Source: Hanleya hanleyi (Eukaryota > Mollusca > Polyplacophora > Lepidopleurida > Hanleyidae). Taken from it: a stretch of 64,000 bases of DNA. Positions 43,480 to 55,825 of this stretch are shown in pieces. The stretch is taken from the NCBI GenBank assembly GCA_036873755.1, contig JAVTVY010019628.1:1-64000 (forward strand), in the 5' to 3' direction. A model generated the notes under the pieces. It was given only the letters and a program-made list of their open reading frames with translations. It was not told the origin of the DNA and did no database searches. Numbering within the stretch: the stretch's first letter is position 1; every line of letters starts with the position of its first letter. A program made the translations under genes and the position numbers.

Positions 43480-44887
43480 TTAAATGATAGAGTAATAGTC
43501 AGTCGATTTGATGTAAGCTAGTAAGGTGGTGTATACCGTGTTTATAAAAGGTGGTTTAGGATTTAATATAGAAGCCAACGACAGAGGGACATTTAAGTTT
43601 TTGAGCTCGTTTTCCAGTGTGCGGCGATAGGGGTCATGTTTTGGGCATTTGAGTATAAAATGTTCTATCGTTTCTTCTTCGTTGTTGCATGAGGTGCATA
43701 GTGGTGATGTGCTTTTTATTAGCTTAGAGAGGTGTGATTTTAGTCCTGTTTTGCCTAATCTTAATCTTGTGATGATGCAGTCGTCACGTTTATTGTCTAG
43801 CTGGAATCCATAACTCTGTCTTTTCCCCTTATCTAGAATACTATGTAGCCATCTACCTCGGTTTTCTTCGTTCCATTCCTTTTCCCATTTACTATCTATT
43901 CTGGTTTTCATGATAGAATTCATTTCTTTGGTTCCTAGTCCTATATGCACGTCAGGTGCAGTTTTGGTGAGGCTGTCTTTGGCTGTCCTATCGGCGGCTT
44001 CATTTCCCCTAACGTCCACGTGGGCGGAAATCCAAGCTAAAATGGCGTCAATGTCATTGTCTCGTATTTGTGTACATAAAATCTCTATTTCGTGTATGAG
44101 GTCAGGTCTGCTGTCGGATTTGGAGTTCTCTATAGATACCAGTCCGCTTAAGGAATCGCTAAGAATAACGGTGGAAACCGGTTGGTTCTGAAGAAACCAG
44201 TCGAGGGCCTTGATTATGGCGACTAATTCAGTGGTGTATACAGACATATTGTCTGGTAGTTTGAAACCTTCGTGAATGTCAAGTTCTGGTATAACGAATG
44301 CCGATCCTGTATTGTGACTTGTGTTTTTGGAGCCGTCTGTATATATTTTCAAGCGATTTTTCCAATGTGTGTCAATATATTCGAGGGCAGTGACCCTTAT
44401 ATGCTCTGGGTTGTCCTGTTTGGTGATGTAGCTATGTATATTCGTGTCCACGTGTGGTGTGATTAGTTGCCATGGTGGTCTATTGACCTTATCAGTGTCA
44501 GAGATACAAGAGATAGGGATGTCGTGTTCTTGGAATAATCGTTCTATCGTGTAACCTAGTGGTGCGGAGTCTTTTTCCCATTTCGTATTTAGGTATTCGT
44601 ATTCGGCTTTTGGGCCAAAAATGTTGTGGCATGGGTGGTTTTCGCCCTTGGCTATTGTTTTCCCTGCATATTTCATTGACAGCTCTTCTCGTCTTAAATG
44701 TAAGGATTTTTCATTAGTTTCTATTTGTAGACTACATAGAGGAGTTCCTTTGGTGGCTATTTTTAAGGCCGAATACTGAATGCTGTCTATTCTTTTTAAC
44801 TGGGTCTTGCATGCTGATTGGTAGGCGATTGAACCATAGTCTATTTTGGATCTGATGAGTGTTTGATATAATTTGATTAAGCTATGT
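43480..44887 (-). pseudogene. LINE A ORF2, RNase H and C-terminal zinc tail
   Basis: The frame 43480-44676 (398 codons) begins in the RT connection (MKYAGKTIAKGENHPCHNIF). RNase H begins at KIYTDGSKNTS (first Asp), then SVYTTELVAIIKAL (Glu), LSDSLSGLVSI (Asp) and ISAHVDVRGNEAADRTAKDS (His and Asp), all four catalytic positions present. The C-terminal CTSCNNEEETIEHFILKC is a CCHC-type motif. The frame is intact to the stop, so only its link to the RT is broken, by the C-run at 44894-44904. Confidence 0.85.
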
Positions 44888-46182
44888 TTATTGCCCCCCC
44901 CCCCAGTTGGTACCCGATACGCACCTCATAAGGTTCAGGTCTTTGTTACACCGAATAATTAATTGATCGATGTGGTCTTTCCAAGTGAATTTTCGGTCGA
45001 AGATCATACCTAGGTATTTGACACTATTCTTAAACTCGATTTTCTGGCCTCCTAGTGATAGTGTGATGTCTGTGTTTTGTTTATTTGAGAATAGCACACC
45101 GGTAGTTTTGACAGCTGAAAATTTGAATCCCCATTTATCGGCCCAGTCGCTAACTGTATTTAGTACCTTTTGCATTATACTTGTTAATTGTTTTATCGAG
45201 CCAGCAGATTTCCACATGGCAGCATCGTCAGCAAAAAGTGATTGTTCAATTTCAGGATGTTTTGTGTCAATTTCGTTGGCCAGGCCATTAATCAGGATGT
45301 TAAAAAGGGTGGGGCTTATGACGCTGCCCTGTGGGGTGCCGTTATCTAGCTGGTGATCTATGGATATGGTGCTACCAATACGAACTTTGAAGTTACGGTC
45401 ATGAAGAAATTTTTTTATCCAGTGTTGTATCCTGCCCTTAATTCCTAGGTTGTTTAATTGGGTGATAATCCCGTCCTGCCATACAAGGTCAAATGCCTTT
45501 TCTATATCCAAGAAAATGCCTAATGTATATTGGTGTTTGGCATTACCCTTTTTGATTGAGTGTTGGAGTCTGGCTATGTGGTCTAAAGTACTTCTTTTTT
45601 TCCGAAAGCCGCTTTGTGTTTTGTTTAACAGGTTGTTGCTTTCCAGGTGATATTCAAGTCTATTTTTGACCATGGTTTCCATAATTTTGCATAAATTTGA
45701 CGTCAGTGAGATCGGCCTATATGACTTACTGTCTGATGGGTCTTTACCAGGTTTTGGTATTGGGATAATTTCCCAATGATTTCCATTTGTTCGGGAGTTG
45801 TTTGATCTTCCAGCTCACATTAATTAATTTTAGAATTAGTTCCTGAGTGTTGTTTGGTAGATGCTTTAGGATTGTATACCCTAGTTTTTCTTCGCCGGGT
45901 GAACTTTCTTTTTTAGAGTGTAAAGCTTTTCTGTATTCATTGATATTAAAGTCTCCGTTAACGTAGTTTTCTATATAATCATTTGTGTCATTTTCCAGGA
46001 TCGTTTCTTGTTTGATTTTTCTGAATTCTGGTTTCAGGTTGCTATCGCTACTGTTTGATGCGAATGATTCAGCAAGATATTCTGCCTTTTCGAGATTAGT
46101 TCTCTTTGTTTTGTTTAGTACAGGTATTGTGTTAGTTGCTTTCCCTTGAATGCTTTTTATTTTATTCCATACTTTCTTTGAA
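44888..46182 (-). pseudogene. LINE A ORF2, reverse transcriptase
   Basis: The frame 44888-45682 covers palm and thumb: TQSGFRKKRSTLDHI, FLDIEKAFDLVW (first catalytic Asp), NGTPQGSVISPTLFNILING, SLFADDAAMW (FADD pair), KYLGMIFDRKFTWKDHI. Upstream, 45800-46182 gives a fingers region with SPGEEKLGYTIL in another frame, with a break at about 45780. Downstream, an 11-base C-run replaces the 7-base run of the sister fragment and shifts the frame to GGGQ then stop. Would copy RNA into DNA at a nicked target; broken here. Confidence 0.85.
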
Positions 46183-47290
46183 TTAGTTTTCGTAATCTAT
46201 AGTGTTGCAAAAATCTTCCCAGCATCTTGATTTAGCTTCTTTGACGCTTTTTTCTGCTATTCTTTTCAGTTCCTTATATCTTTCATGATCGCTCTGGAGC
46301 CGACTTTTTTTGAATTTTCTTAGTGCTTTTTTCTTTTCTGCGATGTTCTTTCCACACTCTTGGTTCCACCAAGGCACTGGATTGTTGTTGGGCCGCTTAT
46401 TCGTAACTGGAATATGTCTTTGTGCTATGTTTAGAAGTTTGCTGGTTATATTTTCATTGAAAGTCTCTATATCATTACTAAGTATATCGTCATGAATTAG
46501 ACTTTGGCAATCGTTTTGGAAGCTTTCCCAGTCTGCCTTGGAGTATTGGAAGCGTGGGAGAGCGTCTGTCCTTTCAGAGTCCGGTTTTATACTAATTTTC
46601 GTCAGAATGGCGAAGTGATCGCTGTCAAGCGTGTCAGGAATCACTTCCCATTCGGATTTAACAGCTAGATCAGGGGAGACAATAGTTAAATCTATTGCAG
46701 ATAGTTTACCGGTGTTCATGTCTATTCGCGTCCCGTGGCCATTATTTAAATAGCATAGGTTATTTTGGTCAAGCCATTTTTCCACTACTTAGCCTTTTTC
46801 GTCTGCCTTGGTGCAATTGTCGTCCCAAATGGGGTTATGACTGTTATAATCACCACATATGATAATAGGGGAGTTAAATTTCTTTGTGATGTTGTCCATT
46901 TTTTTTGAGGAGATTTCGATAGACTTCCTGGGGCATATAAATTAATGATGTTAATAGGTTTGTTATTGAAGAAGACCTGGATAGGTCACTGGTAGGGCTT
47001 TTATCTAGTTCGATGTGAATCAGATGCTCTTTTATTAATATCAGGTTCCCCCCTAGTGCACCTGTAAGTCTGTCTGATCTATACGATTTATATCCGTTTA
47101 TTGTAAATTTATTTTTTCCTGGCTTCAGAAATGTTTCCTGAACACAAATTATATCTGGGCTGATTTCATTTACTAAGACTTTAAGATTGTCCCCGTTTTT
47201 CCCGATGCTTCGGGCATTCCATTGGAGTATTGATAATTGGTTTTTGTTGAATTTTGTATTAGTTATGTCTCTCGTTTTGTGACTGATGCA
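46183..47290 (-). pseudogene. LINE A ORF2, AP-like endonuclease
   Basis: The 5' part, about 46950-47280, reads LSILQWNARSIGKN and IICVQETFLKPGK (the Asn and Glu of the nuclease), then RLTGALGGNLILIKE. The 3' part, 46183-46785, reads LSAIDLTIVSPDLA and DTLDSDHFAILTKI (the final Asp-His pair), followed by the linker to RT (PVPWWNQECGKNIAEKKKAL). The middle (about 46786-46940) has stops and a frameshift. The enzyme would make the first-strand nick. Confidence 0.8.
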
Positions 47291-47307
47291 TTGGCAAGTG
47301 GATTATC

Positions 47308-48507
47308 TTATGTTGTTATGTTGAGGGCCGGGATAGACTTTTCTAGGGGTGTGGATGTTTTCTTATCGTATTTCGGATTTTTCCCCCAGTTAATAATTTC
47401 ATCGGAGCTAAACTCCCAATTAAGGAAGTCCCGCGCAATTTTTACTATCATGTCGGTCTTATTAAGCTTAGGTTGCAGGGGGTTAATAACTGAGTTTAAC
47501 ACAATGTTGATAAAGCCCAACAGGTCTAGCTTGGTTAGGTTCTTTGTTTCTGTTTCTTGTTCATTGTTTTCGGTCTCCATTGTATCACCTAAGTTTGTGT
47601 TCACGGCTGTGACTATTGTCTCAGTTGCCTTTGTATTGTGTAGATCGGTGGTCATTTCTATACTGAATTTTCTATTCATTCTGGTTTCTTTTACAGCTTC
47701 TGCGTAAGAAATCCCTTTTTCTGCTTTAGTGAATTCAACTCTTTTTGCCTCTTTGAAAGCTATACAACCTTTGTAGGCCGCTGAATGATTGCCTTTGCAG
47801 TTTACACATGTTACTTTTGTTTCAGTACATTCTTCGTAATTATGATTTCCAGAGCATTTCGCACATACAACTTGGGATTTACAAAATCTAGCTATATGAC
47901 CACCATATTTCTGACAGTTATGGCATCGTTTTGGTGTGTCAAAAAAAGGTTCAACTATAATGTTACGAAGCCATAGCCGGACAGTTTCCGGTAATTTTGA
48001 TTCTTTGAATACTAGCATAATGCTTGTCGTTTCCTGTTTGTTCTTTTGCATTCTTTTGGCATATTCGACGTTTTGTTTTGAGAGGGTGGGGAAAATGTCT
48101 TCTAGTTTGACACTGAGGTCAATTCCATAAATTACTCCTTTGCATTGCTCTCTACGCTGTATGAATTGTTTTACCGAGACAGGTTTATCTGCTAGCAGGT
48201 CTAAACGTAGTAATTTGTCGTACTGAGTTTGTGATTTGCAGTGGACTTTCAGATCACCACCCGGAAGTTCAAAGATTTGATGTACGTCACCAGCACATTT
48301 TTTGAGATCGTTTGCTACCTTGGCCTTTGGGAATTTACATGCTCTCAGTTGAGTTAAACTATGAATGATGGCGATAAAATTTGCTAGACTACTTGGGGAT
48401 TTGGGACAGGGTGCGTGTTTTTTGTGAGGTGGGGTTTGATCAGTGTTGATTTCTGAGAGTTGAATGATTATTGAATGATTGAATGATTTGTGTATTGCGT
48501 AAGCTAT
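47308..48507 (-). pseudogene. LINE A ORF1, gag-like with three zinc knuckles
   Basis: About 400 open codons without an upstream Met (the internal Met at 48051 is well inside the protein). The N-terminal half reads as an RNA-binding/oligomerisation region (LRACKFPKAKVANDLKKCAG, GVIYGIDLSVKLEDIFPTLS). Then come CHNCQKYGGHIARFC, CAKCSGNHNYEEC and CVNCKGNHSAAYKGC, a run of three CCHC knuckles typical of I/Jockey-type ORF1. The C-terminus is acidic and low in structure. ORF1 proteins coat the element RNA. The stop at 47308 lies about 20-40 bp before ORF2 coding begins. Confidence 0.8.
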
Positions 48508-48925
48508 TTAAGTACAATGGAGTTATGGCAAGAACTCAATGGAGTGACACTTCGCTCAGACACCCGCCGTGAAGTGAGCAACGCAGGTGTGAAAACTGAC
48601 CAACGGGGCATATTCCAGCATAAAAATTCATCTTCGTAACTGGTTTTCTACACTTTCTCAAAATATATTGTACCAAAGTGATTAAAGAACGTTTGGTCTA
48701 TAATCCCTATATGTTGTGTGAGAATATTGTGTCATTATCATGAAGTAGCGGATAATAATTACAGAATATCATCTGAAAAGTAGATTATTTTTGTTTACGG
48801 TCAATATCCGACATATTTTTTTACACAGCTAGTACATACAAACTTGCTAATAACTTCTCTATTTTTCATCCGATCATGTCAATTTTTGGGGAGCATAATA
48901 TATACATTACAGTCCGAACGAATAC
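48508..48925. other. intergenic, nothing recognised
   Basis: A short imperfect gaatgatt repeat at 48465-48490 borders LINE A; otherwise empty. Confidence 0.4.
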
Positions 48926-49020
48926 TGTTATGTGGAAAATGGAATAGGTCTTTGGATTATGGACGCGGATATTCTCTAATGGACGACGGCTGGATTATGA
49001 ATGACGGACTAGACGCTTGT
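48926..49020 (+). mobile_element. PLE family 1 fragment P7
   Basis: The last ~95 bp of the pseudo-LTR, ending at gacgcttgt. A 5'-truncated insertion. Confidence 0.8.
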
Positions 49021-50487
49021 GATTTCAAAATCTTGGTTTGTTTTGAAGTTACTGGAACTTGAAATATACTTTCATTTTAACAAAGGCTATTCTATGGATA
49101 ACAACTTCTTTATTGCTTGCGTTTTATTTCAAAAAATAAACTTTACAACGCTCTGCGTTGCTATGGATAACAACTTCTTTATTACTTTCATTTTGTTTCA
49201 AAAAATAAACTTTACAACGCTCTCAAACTCTTTCTAAGAGTTAAAAAAAAAACCTGAGACACAGTCGTTTGGTTTGAGAGGTTTATTATCACCATGCAAA
49301 ATCTCGGACTCGTTACTTGTAAAATAATAGGTGAAATTAGCGATATAAAAAAGACATTATTTCTTTGAAAGAACTGTTTTCTAACTGCGACAAAACCGGT
49401 GAAATAAACGTAAGAATTAAATTTGTACTTTCTTTGGAACGCCCGAATCGTGATCTTTCTAACTATATAAAACATATCTATATATGTATGTGAAGTGGTT
49501 GTGATGAAATGAGACAGAATGCACGAGGGTGTCTAGTATCAGGCGCTACCCCGGGACTCGAGTCCTTAACATCATTACACAGGCTGCATCCATTCATGGG
49601 TTGCATAAAATGAGTTGTATTTGCTTTGTTGATTGTGAGCCGTGTCCCCGAAATTGCAGGATCTGTCCGCGTATAATGCAATTCCTCATGTTGCCCTTCC
49701 GAAAACGTTGCATGCCTTTCCATTATATCAACGATCACGCCAGACGTAATGTGGAAAATTGTCCTTATCCAGTTCCATATCAGATTGTATCCATCTTCTA
49801 AGTTTAACTCCAAGTAGATTTGAGTAGACACAATAACAATCTCTCCTCATTAGGCTTGAAACTCCATTTTTGGGGGGAGTTTTCTCATTCGATTTGCTGA
49901 CGTTCCTATGTTGTGAGACAGCAGAAAATTGACACGGGAATTGTTTCATTTTGCTTTTGCAATGAAATTGCAGTTGGGTAGACTGTTGGATAAAGTATCC
50001 AAGGGGATTTTTCTTATTTATTACTAGTGTTGAATTGGTGAGACAGAACGTGGGAGTGAATCCTCCGATTGCTTGGAGGACGGAATTATGGACCAGTTAT
50101 GCAGAATCACAAAAACGATCAAGAGGGATGATTTCTTGGAGGGATGGATGAGCCAGATATTGCTTTCGTGCAATGACATTAGGGATATTTTCTTTCCAAG
50201 CTTGAATGATACAAAGTGATGACAGTAATGTGGGCCCCTGTCTCCCGATCACCAACGCACTAGCAAATACGTATTTTATATATTTTTTTGTTGTTGCATA
50301 CTTTATTAATTTCACAGCATGCACATAAGGAAAAAACAACATGCGATTACCAAATATACAATGAATTAGCTAATACAAGATTTCTGTTTCTTAAATTCCA
50401 ATGCCTAATTTGAATGCATAGCTTTTATGATAGTACATTGTATAGTATATCATAATTATTAGAGATAGTCGAAAATATAAAAACAAT
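49021..50487. other. intergenic; a small tandem duplication
   Basis: 49094-49160 and 49163-49225 are two copies of a block 'tatggataacaacttcttta' + 'ttaaactttacaacgctct'-like sequence. No gene. The 3' UTR of LINE B probably occupies about 50280-50487. Confidence 0.5.
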
Positions 50488-51648
50488 TCAGTTATCTCCC
50501 ATAAGAAGGTGGAGAGAGGACCAGTATTGGTCAAATATTCTTTGCTCTCCGTTTTTATATCTAATGAACTTATCGTTATTGTAAATATATTTTAAATTTT
50601 GTATGATACTATGTATATGTGGACTCTGGCTAGAGGCTTTCATTTTATAAATATAATGTTTTATTACTATGAGTAAATAGTCTAGTGGTTTGTTATTTAG
50701 ACCTACTAATCCCAATATAACCTTCTCTGGAGTTAACTGTATTTTTATTCCAGCATTTCCCAACCACTTTTCAAATTCTTCCCATATTGATCTTATTATT
50801 TTACATTCCCCAAAAAGATGAAAGACGGTTTCTTTAGCTTCTTTGCAAAAAGTACATAATTCACTGACACAAGGGTCTATCCTACTGGCAAAAATATTCG
50901 TTGTTAATATACCGTTAATAATTTTATAATGTAGCCACTTGTATTTTTCCTCTCTATAGTTCTTTTGAAGAAGATAGATTGTTTGCCATTCTGTATTGCT
51001 GTACATTTTACCAAGAACTGTCTCCCATTTCAAATTAGCGCTTCGCTTATGAAAAGACGGCGATAGCAATATGGTATAGTACGTTTTACATCCCTTTTTG
51101 TCTTTTAATAATTTCCCAATGTGTGATGGTATAAGAGGAGTTACTTTCTGCTTTTTAAAAATATTGATGTTCAATTTGGTCGCTGCCTTTTTTATTGTTT
51201 GACAAACTCCCATAAATTCTAAATAGTTAATGTTCAAACTAAATTTTCTATTGAAATCCGTGATTGATAAAAATTTCCCAGACTCATCTAATAGATCGTC
51301 TACAAAATGCAAACCCCCTCCATCCCAATGCTTATAGTAAAACGGTTTTCCATTTCTAACAAATTTATCATTCAGCCATATTATTTCACTAGAAAACAGA
51401 TTTGCGTCATTATAGACATATTTATGTTGAAAATCCGCATATGCCGATAATACATCTTTCCAAAAAACATTATTCACCAAGGGGATTACTACCTTTTTCA
51501 ACATAGTATGGCCGGTCTGTATAATATTCACGTTTTCTGGAAGATATATATGTAATATTTTACTCCACGTTGGACTGCCATTTTGAATCCGCCTGAGCCA
51601 TGAAATTTTTTGTGATTGCATGGTGTAGTAAATATCGGGTACATTCAA
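50488..51648 (-). pseudogene. LINE B ORF2 C-terminus
   Basis: 386 codons, overlapping the RT frame by about 90 bp in another frame, so a one-base shift separates them. It contains KWETVLGKMYSNTEWQTIYL, KYKWLHYKIINGILTTNIF and CTFCKEAKETVFHLFGEC (zinc-binding region found after the RT of many LINEs). It is intact to its own stop. Confidence 0.85.
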
Positions 51649-53335
51649 GCCCCCTAACTTTGTTGGTTGTTTTCAATATAACAAACCTTCCAAGAGGAGT
51701 CAAATACCGGTGAGCCCAAATTTTCATTATTATTTCTATTTCTTTCAATTTATCTTTGTAATTTCTTTCTACCATTTCTGCCAAATTTAATGTAAAAACA
51801 AGTCCCAGCATTTTGAAGGCATCTTGTGTCCAGTCTAGGTGCCATTTGGTTTTATATACTACCTCTGAATGTTTTCTTGAGCCAATGCAAATCACTTTGG
51901 TTTTGTCTGCATTCATTCTTAATCCTGAAAATTTCTCAAAAAGTTCTAATATACCTAAGCATGTGTATAAACTCCGTTGCGATCCATCTAAAAATATTGT
52001 TGTATCATCTGCATATTGCGATAAAATATACTCAAAGTCACCTACCCTAATTCCATGAATATTTTTGTCGTTTCTCAGCATAATAGCCAGTATTTCGGCG
52101 CACAGCAAGAATATATATGGCAAGAGGGGATCCCCCTGGCGGCAGCCTTGAGAAATATCAAAGAAACAGGAAGAAAAACCATTAACGATAACACAAAACT
52201 GCGCATCCTTATAGAGTAACTTTATCCATTTTTGAATAGAAGGGCCAAAATTAAAAAAGGATATGGTTTGATGTAAAAATGTCCAATCAACTGAATCAAA
52301 GGCTTTTTCAAAGTCCAATAATAATAGTAATCCTAGCAATTGGTGATCCTCTGTATATTGCATCAAATCATATGTTAGTCTGGTATTCTCCCCGATATAT
52401 CTTCCAGGTATAAAACCTTTCTGGTCTTCATTTATAAGATCTGGTAAGTATTTTTTTATTCTTTGCGCAATTGCAGATGCTCCAATTTTATAGGAGACGT
52501 TAAGTAGCGAAATAGGCCTCCAATTTTTCAGAAATTGTTTTGGTTTACCGTCTTTCGGGAAGCACGTAATAATTCCCCGTCTTTGAGTTATAGACGGTGA
52601 ATCGTTTTTGTATGCATAGTTCAAAGATTTTAATAAGTAGTCGTTTAAATCAGACCAAAATTTTTTGTAGAATTTCGCTGTATACCCATCTGATCCAGGA
52701 CTCTTGTCATTTCGCATATTCTTGAGAGCTTTCAAAATTTCATCTCTCGTTAATTCGCCTTCCAATTCATTTGATTGTTCAGTATTCAATTTTGGAACGG
52801 AGGTTTCAATGAAGTTATTCAAATTCACTGGGCTAGTTTCCTTTTTACTATACAGTTTTTTGTAAAAAGATTTCGTTTCCCCAAGGATTTGTTTCTGACC
52901 TGTGATAATTTCTCCATCAGGTTTTTCGATTCGAGTTATTGACTTTTTAATATAATTTTGGTGTTCTAGTGATAAGAAATATTTTGTTGGTTTCTCACCA
53001 TATTCGGCCCATTTTGCTTTCGTTCGAGTAATTATACCTTCTACCTTATGTTTATTTATTTCTTCTAATTTTTCGTTTGTATACCGTATTTTATCTAAAA
53101 TAATACTTTTCCCATCCACATTATCGTGTTCATCTAGCCTTTTCTCCAATGTATGTAGTTCTTCCGTTAGTTCAATCTCTTTTTTATTTAATTGTCTTTT
53201 TTTGTTAGTTGAATAGGCTATAGTTTCCCCCCTTAATTTTAAAAGTATAGTTTCAAAGAGTAATTGATCATTAATAGTGTATTCATTACAATCATCGTTG
53301 GTACATGTATATTCTTGCACGGTTTCCTGTATCAC
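51560..53335 (-). pseudogene. LINE B reverse transcriptase
   Basis: 591 codons. Coiled linker (ELTEELHTLEKRLDEHDN), then KWAEYGEKPTKYFLSLEHQN, NDKSPGSDGYTAKFYKKFWS, NWRPISLLNVSYKI, DQKGFIPGRYIGENTR, LLLLDFEKAFDSVDW (first Asp), GCRQGDPLLPYIFLLCAEIL, LSQYADDTTIFLDGS (YADD pair) and LGLVFTL. All RT blocks are in order with both Asp sites, so this domain alone is intact. The 5' side joins the endonuclease over a deletion. Confidence 0.9.
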
Positions 53336-53349
53336 TGTTTTTGCTAAAT

Positions 53350-54084
53350 TTACGTAATCTGGATCCTTAAGCTCGGGAGAATATCAGTACTGCTTACACA
53401 ATGCAATATATCCTGAGATATTAGAAAGAAGTCTAAACGCGCTTGTGTAATTGGGGTTGGCTGCCGCCAAATATACCTCCTAACCTCCGGATTGAATTCT
53501 TTCCATGGATCTACTAAATTTAATAGTTCCTTACTTTCACAAACTGTTTCTCTACACTTTGGGTGGTTAATATTGGAGTAATTAAAAGCATCTTTAGAAG
53601 GATCTTGAACCAAATTCCAATCACCACATATTATCACATGCTTGCTATTCCATTCCTCGATTAATGTTTGGATGTGCTAAAAAAAAATCGGATCGTCTTC
53701 ATTAGGAGCGTATATTGAAACCAGAGTAAAAGTTGACTCCGGTGTTTTAATTTCCAATAGTAAATAGTTGCCATATTTAATATCTTTCTTAACCTTTATA
53801 ATCTCAAATTCAAAATTATTGTTGAATAACACTGCTACTCCTCGTGCGTTGCTGGCAAACGGACAAATATATGTTTTATATCCCCATTCAGAGGTCACTA
53901 ATCTCCGTATTTTTGAGGCAAAATGAACGTCTTGCAGGCAATAAATGGAGAAATTCAGATCCCGTAAATGACGGAATACATCAATTCGTTTCTGCTTGTT
54001 ATTTAATCCTCTACAGTTGACCGAAGCTATTGTTATCTGAGTTTCAGATGCCATTTGATGGAGGGTGACAGTTTCTGTTTGCAT
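53350..54084 (-). pseudogene. LINE B endonuclease
   Basis: 53677-54084: TIASVNCRGLNNKQKRIDVF, IYCLQDVHFASK (catalytic Glu replaced by Asp in QD, a known L1/Tx1 variant), RGVAVLFNN, LVSIYAPNEDD. Then a frameshift in the A-run at 53678-53686. 53350-53637: MIICGDWNLVQDPSKDAF (Asp and Asn) and ARLDFFLISQD. The closing Ser-Asp-His segment is missing, because the sequence jumps from TDILPSL to DPDYVNLAKT, so an internal deletion of some 40 residues removed it. Confidence 0.85.
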
Positions 54085-55529
54085 ATCCAGCTATGACACC
54101 CTGTATGCTACAAATTGTATCTATATGACAATTCATTGTAAAATAAGTTTGCTCAAAAATTGACGTTATCGATTTCAAGTTTATCCCCGTTGTGTGTATG
54201 CTTTTATATTTATCGTGAAGTATGCACAAAAATAAATAGATATAGAAAAATTCCCAACATAAACAATCCACAATGTTGCGAAAAAGAATTAAAAACAAAA
54301 ATTGCGGGAAGCCTGACAGACTCCAATTCCTGTCTGCCAGCCGGCCCAGCACATATATACATACATATCTGTCAACAATAAATCCTGGATCGCTAATACG
54401 TGATATATATTAAATATAGTGTTGTGTAATTTAACATTATTTATGACAATATGTGAAAAGATTGTACGTCTTTTGCACAAACGAATACAAGGTAAATGTG
54501 CAAAATATTTGATTTAATTTTGATTATTACCATTTTTCATTTAATTTATACATCTTAAATGGAGCCAGTATCGTTTGTTCAAAGCATTGACGAAACAAAA
54601 CACCTTTCCCCAGAAAAATTACCGAGATTGTTCACGTTAGACAGCTCGCTTCTCTACACCTATCCCGTACGTGTGTGCCGGTAATATAACTTTCACTTCT
54701 TATGAAGATACCTGTAAAACGGCACGTGGTGTTACACCAAGTACAATGAGCTGACCGCATGTGTGTGGTTATAAAACCGCCGTTCACTTTGTTTCGTACA
54801 TGCAATGTACCGACATGGAATTGCCGTCTAAATATAGGAATAACAAATACCGGAAAACTCACCGATGTCGTTGCTTTCACCAAACATAGTCGTCAAAAAC
54901 ACACTTCATAAACAGGTCAAGTAAATGCGCCTACTCTGGAGATTGTACATGTATTACCCCAGTTGTTTTACAATCTCAAGTCGATCTCCGTGCATTATTA
55001 ATGAAATCTGATTATCTGGGGTGGCACTATTAATCAGTCTAAATATACTGATAGAACTTTGAGTCCAAATCCGCGCGTATCTGCGCAAAAAAATAATAAT
55101 TAAAAATTAAATTAGTACATTTATATTGAGACATACATGACAGTTATTAAAGACAGCCAGTGTAATGTTTTAATATTCTTTCTACCAATCTACTTTCAAT
55201 CTATTCCTGTCAAACCAAGAATTAATTTAATTATAAATTAAATCGGCAATTAATATGAAATTGAACTAGTTGTTTTGTCAACCTCGATCGATGTATTGTG
55301 TGTACTCTTCACTGTAATAAATTTTGTTTGCCAGTCAATAGTGTCAATCAATATTGATATAAGCCACAGTTCTGCTTGTACATGTATTAGTCGGCGTCGT
55401 ATCGCGTTCACAATTTATATTCATAATTATTTGCTATAGTTTCAGTTTCATATAATACTTTTTTCGGCATTTCGTTTGTAGAGATATGTCACTAGAACAA
55501 ATTATATGCACTTTGTCAATAATCTGTTC
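54085..55529. other. intergenic, nothing recognised
   Basis: It lies between LINE B ORF2 and the ORF1 C-terminal scrap, about 1.4 kb, too long for a normal ORF1-ORF2 spacer; probably inserted or unrelated sequence. Short atatata patches only. Confidence 0.4.
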
Positions 55530-55825
55530 TTACCTCACACTCCACAACCTGTTCGTCGTGCAGGACATAGTTGATTTTAGTCAACATTATAGTCGTATCG
55601 TTTCCATGTGTCCCCATGTTTGGTTTGAATGAACGCGTCGGTGCGAGTAGTTTTCACCCTTGCTGTCAAGCCTAGCTGTCTCACGCAGTTCTCTAGCGTG
55701 TTTTGAACGTTTGCCTACCTTTATACGAATCAAATCTGGTAAATCCTGATAGATCGTCACAGGCGTATCTTTCAGCTCATATTTAGCACGTAGCACGGTC
55801 TCCTTGTCATCCCAAAAGCAACAAG
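55530..55825 (-). pseudogene. L1/Tx1-type ORF1, C-terminal domain fragment
   Basis: In sense order: FWDDKETVLRAKYELKDTPV, TIYQDLPDLIRIKVGKRSK, then a frameshift and KINYVLHDEQVVEC. The F..K..VLRA..LK and YQDLP blocks are typical of the C-terminal half of L1 ORF1 proteins (RNA-binding). It is cut at 55826 by tandem-repeat element A2. Confidence 0.65.

Larger units (their letters stand above)
43480..48507 (-). mobile_element. LINE A (two-ORF LINE with RNase H)
   Basis: A nearly full-length but broken element: ORF1 with three zinc knuckles, then ORF2 with AP-type endonuclease, RT and RNase H plus a CCHC tail. This domain set fits the I/Jockey-related LINEs. The ORF1 frame has no start codon before a stop at 48508-48510, so the element is probably 5'-truncated. 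Frame breaks are listed in the parts. A second, >99% similar piece lies at 38302-39193, so the family was active recently. Confidence 0.85.
50488..54084 (-). mobile_element. LINE B ORF2 region (L1/Tx1-like)
   Basis: A long minus-strand ORF2 of an L1/Tx1-type LINE without RNase H: endonuclease, RT with YADD, and a cysteine-bearing C-terminal zf-RVT region. Broken by frameshifts near 53,640-53,686 (an A9 run), an internal deletion near 53,370 and a shift near 51,600. ORF1 parts of the same type lie upstream in sense at 55530-55825 and 61106-61504. Confidence 0.85.
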
